Positions 1 to 6,099 of a stretch of DNA of 12,099 nucleotides are shown in pieces (the stretch's first letter is position 1; every line of letters begins with the position of its first letter). A program made the position numbers and the translations under genes. This stretch comes from UBA9410 sp036123635. Lineage in GTDB: Bacteria > Actinomycetota > Acidimicrobiia > Acidimicrobiales > MedAcidi-G1. The DNA is taken from positions 1-12,099 of the forward strand of contig JAZADL010000086.1 of NCBI GenBank assembly GCA_036123635.1. The letters run 5' to 3'. The notes beneath the pieces are model-generated. The model was not told the DNA's origin and did no database searches. It saw only the letters and a list, made by a program, of their open reading frames with translations.

Positions 1-111
1 ACCGGTGACACCGTGACGACCACCATCGAGGGGTCGGCTTACCGTCACGCCACCAGCACCTTCCACCTCGACCCCCACGATCCGCTCGGATCGGGATTCC
101 TGTTTCGCTGA
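1..111 (+). CDS. Proline racemase superfamily enzyme, C-terminal end (partial)
   Basis: An open frame runs in from the left edge and ends at TGA 109-111, giving 36 residues. The tail holds the small-residue/aromatic/Thr block GSAYRHATSTFHLD followed by HDPLGSGFLFR. This matches the usual end of the proline racemase superfamily (G-[ST]-A-x-x-x-T-G-x-x-x-F-x-L-D-x-x-DPL-x-x-GF). Members are proline racemase, 4-hydroxyproline 2-epimerase and trans-3-hydroxy-L-proline dehydratase, all cytosolic. The catalytic Cys, Cys/Thr or Cys/Ser pair that tells them apart lies upstream of the window, so the exact reaction cannot be read. The next gene is a probable delta1-pyrroline-2-carboxylate reductase, which favours the dehydratase (inference). 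The call rests on a short C-terminal match. Confidence 0.68.
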   Translation, partial: TGDTVTTTIEGSAYRHATSTFHLDPHDPLGSGFLFR

Positions 112-122
112 CCGGAGGCCAG

Positions 123-1055
123 ATGCCCGGACCCCTACCCCACTTCGACGCTGAGGCCATTCGGTCCGTGGTCGACCTGTCAACCTGCATCGAGGCCCTG
201 CGCGAGGGGTCCAGGGAACTAGGGGGATTACACCCCCGGTCTCAGGTCTCGTTGGGTGAGGGAGATGACTTCCTCCTGATGCCAGCCGTCTCCCCGTCTG
301 GGATCGGCGTGAAGGTGGTGAGCGTGGTGTCGGGGAACCGGGACCGCGACCTGCCCCTGATCCATGGCTTCTACCTGTACTGCGATCGGGAGACCGGAGT
401 ACCGACGGCCACCCTGGACGGTTCGGCCCTGACCACCCTGCGGACTCCGGCCGCCTCGGCTTTGGCTGCCGACCTGCTAGCCCGACCGGATGCCACCACC
501 CTGGGGATCTTCGGCACCGGTGTCCAGGCGAGGGGCCACGTGGCCGCCATGCTGACCGTCCGACCCACCGTGGAACGGATCGTGGTGTCTGGCCGGACCG
601 CGGACTCGACCGACCGGTTCGTGGCCGGCCTCGAGGTCGGGGGCCGCGAGGCGGTGACCGGGTCCCCGACCGAGGCCGCCGGGTGTGACCTGGTGTGCGG
701 CTGCACGTCATCAGCCACGCCGGTGATCCCCACCCACGCCGTCCGGCCCGGGACCCACGTGGGTCTGGTCGGCTCCTACTCGACGGCCCGCCGGGAGGTC
801 GATGCCGACCTACTCCGACGGTCCGCTGTTTTCGTCGACGACCGGCACGCGGCAGCCGACGAGGCCGGCGACCTGATCACGGCAGCCGACGAGGGCCAGT
901 GGTCCTTCGACGAGGTTCGGGGTGACCTGGCCGAGTTGTGCCTCGGGACGGCCGGTCGTTCGTCCAATGACGAGGTCACCTTGTTCAAGTCGGTCGGCCT
1001 GGCCGTCTGGGACCTCATCGTGGCTAGTGCGGTGGTGCGGGCCGGTTCCCGGTGA
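123..1055 (+). CDS. Ornithine cyclodeaminase/mu-crystallin family reductase, probable delta1-pyrroline-2-carboxylate reductase
   Basis: A 310-residue protein, normal length for the family. The Rossmann NAD(P)-binding motif is GIFGTGVQARGH (residues 128-139). Other family marks are the substrate-site Lys in GVKVV (62-66), Arg107 in LRTPAAS, and the closing block TLFKSVGLAVWDL (286-298). True ornithine cyclodeaminases carry a catalytic Asp in a G-x-D-x-PGK block. Here the matching stretch is VGSYSTARREVD (216-227), with Tyr where the Asp is expected, so a ketimine or pyrroline-carboxylate reductase is more likely than a deaminase. Such enzymes reduce delta1-pyrroline-2-carboxylate to L-proline with NAD(P)H in the cytosol. 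The start ATG has GGAGG at 114-118, only 4 bases away. The gene begins 11 bases after the stop of the proline-racemase-family gene, so the two are probably cotranscribed and may form a trans-3-hydroxy-L-proline route. Alternative: an alanine-dehydrogenase-like or other imine reductase of the same family. Confidence 0.85.
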   Translation: MPGPLPHFDAEAIRSVVDLSTCIEALREGSRELGGLHPRSQVSLGEGDDFLLMPAVSPSGIGVKVVSVVSGNRDRDLPLIHGFYLYCDRETGVPTATLDGSALTTLRTPAASALAADLLARPDATTLGIFGTGVQARGHVAAMLTVRPTVERIVVSGRTADSTDRFVAGLEVGGREAVTGSPTEAAGCDLVCGCTSSATPVIPTHAVRPGTHVGLVGSYSTARREVDADLLRRSAVFVDDRHAAADEAGDLITAADEGQWSFDEVRGDLAELCLGTAGRSSNDEVTLFKSVGLAVWDLIVASAVVRAGSR

Positions 1056-1073
1056 CGGAGCCCGCTCGATTCT

Positions 1074-1102
1074 TTGGCCACCAGGCCGACGGGTCCTAGG
1101 GT
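1074..1102 (+). promoter_or_regulatory. Candidate leaderless promoter for the CoA ligase gene
   Basis: A TTGGCC -35-like box (1074-1079) is followed by a 17-base spacer and a TAGGGT -10-like box (1097-1102, fitting the actinobacterial TANNNT pattern). Exactly six bases then separate the -10 box from ATG 1109, so the predicted first transcribed base is the A of the start codon. There is no good Shine-Dalgarno sequence before this ATG (TCCGGCG lies directly upstream), which fits leaderless translation. The box lies in the 53-base gap after the reductase gene and could start a separate transcript for the ligase, dehydrogenase and transporter genes. Confidence 0.5.
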
Positions 1103-1108
1103 CCGGCG

Positions 1109-2437
1109 ATGCCCACTCTGCAGACCGGTGAGCCGCTCGACGTCGCCGGCCTGGCCGGTGACGCCAAGAAGGACCTCCAGGGTCAACTGCTGTCCGATCT
1201 GGTGGTCCGGCTCGCTGGCAGCGGCAACGCCTTCTGGGAAGAGCGCCTGGCCGACATAGACCCGGGGTCTGTCACCTCGTTGGACAACCTGAGCCAGCTT
1301 CCGTTTACGGTCAAGCAGGACCTTCGGGACCAGTACCCGCTGGGCATGGTTATCTCCCCGATGGAGGCCACCACGCGTCTTCATGCCAGTTCGGGGACCA
1401 GCGGCAAGCCGACCATCGTCGTGTACACCCCCCACGACCTGGCCGTGTGGGCCGAGGTCAATGCCCGGGCCCTCGTGCTGGCCGGTACCCGGCCTGGTGA
1501 CATCCTCCACAACGGTTACGGATACGGCCTGTTCACCGGTGGCCTGGGACTCCACTACGGCGGCGAGCGTCTGGGGTGCACCGTGGTACCCGTGTCGGGT
1601 GGGAACACCACCCTGCAACTCCAGTTGCTGGAGGACCTAGGCAGCCGCGTCATGTCGGCCACTCCGTCTTTTTCGCTGGTCCTGGCTGAGCGGGCTAGGG
1701 AACGGGGAATCTTGGACCGTCTACGGGTCGAGGTGGGAATTCTGGGTGCCGAGCCGTGGTCCGAGGGTATGCGTGACCGCATCAACGAGGCATGGGGCGG
1801 GGGCTACACCGCCCTGGACATTTATGGGTTGTCCGAGGTCATCGGCCCCGGGGTGGCCATGGAATCCCCCGACGACCTGGGCGCCCTGAACGTGTTTGAC
1901 GACCATTTCCTACCCGAGATTGTCGATCCGGAGACCGGGGAGACGGTGCCCGACGGCGAGTACGGCGAGTTGGTCCTCACCACCCTGACCAAGGAGGCCA
2001 TGCCCGTCCTCCGCTACCGCACCGGAGATATCACACGGATCCTCCCTGAGGACCAGCCCGGTGTCCCCGGACGGCACTGGACTCGGATCTCCCGCCTCAC
2101 CGGCCGGGCCGACGACATGCTGGTGATCCGAGGTATCAACGTTTATCCCCGCGAGATCGAGACTGTCCTGATGGACGATCCGGACGTTGGTACCAACTAC
2201 GCCATCGTCGTGGACCGTCGGGGAACCATGGCCGAAATCCGGGTCCGGGCCGAGGCCACAGCGGAGGCCGGTAACCGGATCCCTGAAGCTACTGAGCGAC
2301 TCACCCGGGTACTGGCTGACCGGATCCGCATCCGAGCCAGCGTTGAGATGGTCCCCGAGGGGTCGATGCCCCGGACCGAGGTGGGCAAGGTCAAGCGTGT
2401 CTTCGAGCAGATCGACGACACCGACCCCCTGGCCTGA
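1109..2437 (+). CDS. Phenylacetate-CoA ligase (PaaK)-type acyl-CoA synthetase
   Basis: A 442-residue adenylate-forming enzyme, matching the compact PaaK size (about 430-440) rather than the larger FadD type. It would activate a carboxylic acid with ATP and CoA to an acyl-CoA in the cytosol. The phosphate-binding loop is HASSGTSGKPT (92-102). An A5-like block is IYGLSEVIGPG (238-248), a conserved acidic site is YRTGDI (303-308), the hinge region is TGRADDMLVIRGINVYP (331-347), and the catalytic Lys lies in TEVGKVKR (423-430). The C-terminal small domain is complete. The acid substrate cannot be read: the family acts on phenylacetate and other aryl or alkyl acids. Next are an acyl-CoA dehydrogenase 93 bases on and two transporter genes, suggesting uptake, activation and oxidation of one acid. 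The ATG at 1109 follows a promoter-like box that predicts a leaderless start. Confidence 0.88.
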   Translation: MPTLQTGEPLDVAGLAGDAKKDLQGQLLSDLVVRLAGSGNAFWEERLADIDPGSVTSLDNLSQLPFTVKQDLRDQYPLGMVISPMEATTRLHASSGTSGKPTIVVYTPHDLAVWAEVNARALVLAGTRPGDILHNGYGYGLFTGGLGLHYGGERLGCTVVPVSGGNTTLQLQLLEDLGSRVMSATPSFSLVLAERARERGILDRLRVEVGILGAEPWSEGMRDRINEAWGGGYTALDIYGLSEVIGPGVAMESPDDLGALNVFDDHFLPEIVDPETGETVPDGEYGELVLTTLTKEAMPVLRYRTGDITRILPEDQPGVPGRHWTRISRLTGRADDMLVIRGINVYPREIETVLMDDPDVGTNYAIVVDRRGTMAEIRVRAEATAEAGNRIPEATERLTRVLADRIRIRASVEMVPEGSMPRTEVGKVKRVFEQIDDTDPLA

Positions 2438-2471
2438 CGACCCACCTGACCTCCGGAGATCGTTGCGGCCA

Positions 2472-2490
2472 CAGGGAAAGCCGTTTCCTG
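2472..2490 (+). other. Small hairpin in the ligase-dehydrogenase gap
   Basis: The arms CAGG-AAA and TTT-CCTG (one bulged G) enclose a GCCG loop, giving a stem of about 7 bp. It sits 34 bases after the ligase stop. No T-run follows, so it is a poor intrinsic terminator. It could slow transcription or mark an mRNA processing point, or be chance. Confidence 0.25.
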
Positions 2491-2516
2491 ATGGTCCGTC
2501 AGATTCTGGATCCCAC

Positions 2517-2522
2517 TAGCGT
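2517..2522 (+). promoter_or_regulatory. Weak candidate -10 box before the acyl-CoA dehydrogenase
   Basis: TAGCGT fits the TANNNT pattern and ends 8 bases before GTG 2531. No Shine-Dalgarno sequence precedes either GTG 2531 or the alternative TTG 2522, which would suit a leaderless start at the GTG. I see no convincing -35 box at the proper distance, so the support is weak. Confidence 0.25.
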
Positions 2523-2530
2523 TGTCGACC

Positions 2531-3787
2531 GTGTCTGACCTCCCCGGCGATTCCACCGCCACCTCTGACCGGGCGGTCACCGAGCCGGCCGACCAAGCGG
2601 CCTTCCGGCTTGAAGCACGCGCCTTCCTAACCGAACATGCCGAGCCCCTGACCGCCATCGACCCATGGCAGGTGTCCGGGTTCCCCGACGACCAGCAGGC
2701 CCGGTCTTACTTCGAGCGTGGCCGGGACTGGCAACGCACCCTGGCCGCACACGGATGGGCCGGCTTGACCTGGCCCAGCGAATTCGGGGGCGCTGGACGA
2801 CCTTCGTGGGCCGAGCGCATCTTCCGTGAGGAGTCGGCTGGCTTCGGCTCCCACACCGGGTTCATCGGTTCTACCATCGCAATGCTCGGTCCCACCCTCC
2901 AGGTCCACGCCACCGAGGCCGTCACCGCTCGATTCCTCCCCTCTCTCATCAGCGGTGAGGTGACCTGGTGCCAGCTGTTCAGCGAACCGGGCGCTGGATC
3001 GGACCTGGCCGGACTAGCTACCCGTGCCGTTCGAGACGACGACCACTGGGTGGTAGACGGCCAGAAGGTTTGGAACTCCTGCGCCCAGTTCGCAGACTGG
3101 GGCTTCCTCCTGGCCCGTACCGACGCCGATGCCCCCAAGCACCGTGGCATCACGTTCCTGCTCGTCGACATGTCGTCACCCGGCGTCGAGGTTCGTCCCC
3201 TCGTACAGGCCAACGGATCAACTCACTTCAACGAGGTCTTCCTCACCGGGGTCCGCGTCCCAGCAAACCAGGTGGTCGGCGAGATTCATGGAGGCTGGGC
3301 ACCCGCCCGCACCGTGCTGGCCAACGAGGCCGCCTTCATCGGTCGAGGTGGCGGTGTCCCGGCTTCCGACCGGCTGCGAGACCTGGCTGCCCAACACGGC
3401 GGCCTGGACGATCCCCGAATCCGCCAACGCCTGGCCACTGTCATCACCCGGGAACGCCTCCAGGGACTCATGGGGCAGCGCATCCAGGCCGCCGTCCGCG
3501 ACGGGCGCGAACCGCCCTTCGACCCGGGACTGACCAAAGTCATGGCAGCCGTCACCAAGGTCTTGACCGGTGACCTGGCCGCCGAGTTGGCCGGACCTGC
3601 GGGCATGGTCGACACCGACCGGACCAGTACCTGGATCCAAGCCGAGGTGATTAACCGGTTCAGCATCTCGATCGGCGGCGGAACCACCGAGGTGCAGAAG
3701 AACAATCTGGCCGAACGTTCGCTGGACCTTCCCCGAGAACCGGGACACGACCGCAATACACCGTGGAAAGATGTTCTCCGCGGTTGA
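2531..3787 (+). CDS. Acyl-CoA dehydrogenase (FadE-type)
   Basis: About 418 residues from GTG 2531; TTG 2522 would add three. This FAD enzyme of the acyl-CoA dehydrogenase family makes the alpha,beta double bond of an acyl-CoA and passes electrons to electron-transfer flavoprotein, in the cytosol. Seen in order: a helical N-terminal domain; the flavin/substrate signature CQLFSEPGAGSDLA (about 147-160); the middle beta domain with DGQKVWNS (about 176-183); and a C-terminal helical domain with GGGTTEVQKNNLAE (about 382-395) near the FAD pyrophosphate. The position that holds the catalytic Glu in medium-chain enzymes (E in YEGT) is Gly here. A Glu in LANEAAF (about 266) sits where isovaleryl- and long-chain-type enzymes carry their base. 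No ETF genes are in the window. It lies 22 bases before the MFS-LivF fusion, so the two are likely cotranscribed. The substrate may be the product of the upstream ligase. Confidence 0.9.
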   Translation: MSDLPGDSTATSDRAVTEPADQAAFRLEARAFLTEHAEPLTAIDPWQVSGFPDDQQARSYFERGRDWQRTLAAHGWAGLTWPSEFGGAGRPSWAERIFREESAGFGSHTGFIGSTIAMLGPTLQVHATEAVTARFLPSLISGEVTWCQLFSEPGAGSDLAGLATRAVRDDDHWVVDGQKVWNSCAQFADWGFLLARTDADAPKHRGITFLLVDMSSPGVEVRPLVQANGSTHFNEVFLTGVRVPANQVVGEIHGGWAPARTVLANEAAFIGRGGGVPASDRLRDLAAQHGGLDDPRIRQRLATVITRERLQGLMGQRIQAAVRDGREPPFDPGLTKVMAAVTKVLTGDLAAELAGPAGMVDTDRTSTWIQAEVINRFSISIGGGTTEVQKNNLAERSLDLPREPGHDRNTPWKDVLRG

Positions 3788-3809
3788 GTGGGGGTGAAAG
3801 AACCAGCCG

Positions 3810-6074
3810 ATGGACGACGACCTGAGCGACGACCTGAACGACGTCTCGACCGGCGACCGCTCCGACTGGGGCGACGGCGGCCAAGAAGACAGCGCGGCGT
3901 CTCTGGCTACCACCGTGCTGGCCGAGGAGGCGGCCCGACACGCCGAGGGGCAGACCGACCAGGTGCTGTTCCCCGACGACCTTCTCCCTGGGGTGAAGAG
4001 CGAGGGAATCTCTCTCCGCAAGGGCCTGGCCATGGGGGGTGGTGCGGCCACGTTCTTGGTCCTGATGGTCCTGAACTCCCTCGATGAGCTCCAGACAGCC
4101 GCCATCTCCGTCTTGGCCCCCGACATCCGCGACACCTTCGGGGTCAGCGACGGCACGATCACCTTCATCGCCAGCGCCTCCGGTGCCTTCGTGGTCCTGG
4201 GGGCCATCCCCATGGGCTGGGCTGCCGATCGGATGCGCCGGATCCCGATCATCGGCTGGTCCAGCATCGTGTTCGCCGCCATGGTGGCCCTCTCGGGCAT
4301 GGCGGTGAACGCCTTCGCCTTCTTCTGGGCCCGGTTCGGGGTGGGCATCGCTAAGGCCAACACCATCCCCGTCCACTCTTCGACCATCGCCGATACCTAC
4401 CCCATCGGTATCCGCGGTCGGATCGGCGCCCTCGACAAAGGAATGGGCCGCCTGTTCGCCGTCCTCAGCCCCATCCTGGTGGGCGGCATCGCCGCGCTGG
4501 CTAATGGCCCGGGCGAGATCGACGGATGGCGGTGGGCCTACTACCTGCTCGGCATTCCGGTAGCCGTAGCCGCCTTGGCTGCCTTTTTTCTCCGTGAGCC
4601 CCAGCGGGGGCGCTGGGAGAAGGAGGACGTCCTGAAAGAGTCGTTCACCGAGGACGACCCGCTCCCCGTTTCCATGGACGCCGCGTTCTCACGCCTCATG
4701 CAGATCCGGACCATGAAGACGGTGGTCGTCGGATTCAGCGCCCTGGGTTTCGGCCTGTTCACCGCACCGGTGCTGGAGAACCTGTGGCTGGAGGACGAGT
4801 TCGGCCTGGAGTCCTTCGAACGCGGCGCCTGGGCCACCACGGCCGGTGTGTTCACCGTGCTGGCCCTCATATACGTCGGGCCGAAGTTTGACCGGCTGTG
4901 GCGGGAAAACCCCACCCGCACCCTCCACCTGGTCGGTGCCCTGATCGGCCTGTCTGCGATCTTCAAGCCCATCCAGTGGGCCATGCCCACTGTGCCGCTA
5001 TTCATCGCCCTGTCCATACCCACCCAGGTGATGCTCAGCACGGCCTTCGCGATGGTCGGTCCGCTGATCCAGGCCATCGTCCCCTATCGGCTTCGGGGTA
5101 GCGGGACGGCGCTCATTACCCTCTACATCTTCTTCGTTGGGGGAACGGGTGGGGGCCTGATCTCGTTCATGTTCGCCGACGGTTGGGGACCCCGGGTCAC
5201 CACTTTGGTCCTGACCGTCCCTTCCTCGATCATCGGTGGCTGGATCATGTTCCGGGGCGCTCGCCACGTCCGCCATGACCTATCGCTAAACGTCCAAGAA
5301 CTGCTCGACGAGCAGGCCGAACAGCAACGGGCGTCCGACCCCTCCGAGATCCCTGTCCTACAAGTCAACAACGTGGACTTCTCCTACGGGCCGGTCCAGA
5401 TCCTGTTCGACGTGGGCTTCGAGGTGCGCCGGGGCGAGACGTTGGCCCTCCTGGGCACCAACGGGGCCGGCAAGTCCACCATCCTGCGAGTTATTAGCGG
5501 CCTCGGTATGCCCCGGCGGGGCGTCGTCCGGCTCAACGGACGCACCGTCACCTACACCTCGCCACAACTCCGGTCCCGCCTCGGCATCCAGCAACTCCCC
5601 GGGGGTAACGGCGTCTTCCCGGACATGACGGTCCGCCAGAACCTGGTGATGGGCGGCTATATCCACCGTGGCGACCGGGAGGACGTGGAGCGCCGGATCG
5701 TCGAGGTCCTGGACCTCTTCCCCGACCTAGCGGACCGGCAGGGCCAACGGGCTGGATCTATGTCCGGAGGGCAGCAGCAGATGTTGGCCCTGGCCCGGGT
5801 CCTACTCCACGACCCCGAGATCCTGCTCATCGACGAGCTCTCACTGGGCTTGGCTCCCACGGTGGTCCAGGATCTCCTGGCCCTGGTCGAAAGGCTCCAA
5901 GAGCGTGGCCAGACCATCATCCTGGTGGAGCAGTCCCTAAACGTGGCCCTGTCGGTCGCCGACCGGGCCATCTTCTTGGAAAAGGGACAGATCCGGTTCG
6001 AGGGCCCAGCTCGGGAGCTACTCGAACGAGACGACCTGGCCCGGGCCGTGTTCCTGGGCCGGGAGGGTGGCTGA
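3810..6074 (+). CDS. MFS permease fused to a LivF-type ABC ATPase
   Basis: A 754-residue two-part protein. Residues 1-70 form an acidic soluble head that opens with a DDL-[SN] tandem repeat (12-base units at 3816-3839). Residues 72-485 are a full 12-helix major facilitator: helices 1-6, with the MFS loop GWAADRMRR (136-144), end at FLREPQRG, and helices 7-12 start near 303. A charged linker (486-515) follows. Residues 516-754 are a complete ABC ATPase with Walker A GTNGAGKST (549-557), signature MSGGQQQ (651-657), Walker B ILLIDELS with Asp675 and Glu676, and the LivF-type VEQ switch (706-708). The ATPase resembles LivF of branched-chain amino-acid and aromatic-acid importers. The chain would sit in the inner membrane with its ATPase in the cytoplasm, where it could pair with the LivG domain encoded next. 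A GGGGTGA Shine-Dalgarno-like run (3791-3797) lies 12 bases before the ATG. The coupling between MFS and ATPase halves is unknown; this architecture is unusual. Confidence 0.88.
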   Translation: MDDDLSDDLNDVSTGDRSDWGDGGQEDSAASLATTVLAEEAARHAEGQTDQVLFPDDLLPGVKSEGISLRKGLAMGGGAATFLVLMVLNSLDELQTAAISVLAPDIRDTFGVSDGTITFIASASGAFVVLGAIPMGWAADRMRRIPIIGWSSIVFAAMVALSGMAVNAFAFFWARFGVGIAKANTIPVHSSTIADTYPIGIRGRIGALDKGMGRLFAVLSPILVGGIAALANGPGEIDGWRWAYYLLGIPVAVAALAAFFLREPQRGRWEKEDVLKESFTEDDPLPVSMDAAFSRLMQIRTMKTVVVGFSALGFGLFTAPVLENLWLEDEFGLESFERGAWATTAGVFTVLALIYVGPKFDRLWRENPTRTLHLVGALIGLSAIFKPIQWAMPTVPLFIALSIPTQVMLSTAFAMVGPLIQAIVPYRLRGSGTALITLYIFFVGGTGGGLISFMFADGWGPRVTTLVLTVPSSIIGGWIMFRGARHVRHDLSLNVQELLDEQAEQQRASDPSEIPVLQVNNVDFSYGPVQILFDVGFEVRRGETLALLGTNGAGKSTILRVISGLGMPRRGVVRLNGRTVTYTSPQLRSRLGIQQLPGGNGVFPDMTVRQNLVMGGYIHRGDREDVERRIVEVLDLFPDLADRQGQRAGSMSGGQQQMLALARVLLHDPEILLIDELSLGLAPTVVQDLLALVERLQERGQTIILVEQSLNVALSVADRAIFLEKGQIRFEGPARELLERDDLARAVFLGREGG

Positions 6075-6090
6075 GGTGGGGTCCATCGTC

Positions 6091-6095
6091 GGAGG
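6091..6095 (+). promoter_or_regulatory. Ribosome binding site deciding the LivHMG start
   Basis: GGAGG lies 4 bases before ATG 6100, the same spacing as at the reductase start (123). The longer reading from GTG 6067 would have its purine run touching the start codon. GTG 6076 is also possible, with GGAGG at 6062-6066 nine bases upstream. Confidence 0.5.
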
Positions 6096-6099
6096 CGAG

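Noticed and set aside
776..1618. 280-residue open frame on the minus strand opposite the reductase and CoA ligase genes
   Set aside because: It is the shadow of two well-supported genes. Its protein is rich in Arg, Gly, Val and Thr with no recognisable motif, and it spans the promoter gap.
3218..4387. 389-residue open frame on the minus strand opposite the dehydrogenase and MFS genes
   Set aside because: Long open shadow frames are common in high-GC coding DNA. No motif is seen, its composition is biased (Met, Ala, Arg, Ser), and both opposite genes have clear family signatures.
5265..5357. Possibility that the MFS-LivF fusion is a sequencing or assembly artefact
   Set aside because: The frame is open through a normal charged linker, both domains are complete, and codon use is even across the join. 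No ribosome site or start codon with good context is seen where a separate livF would begin.
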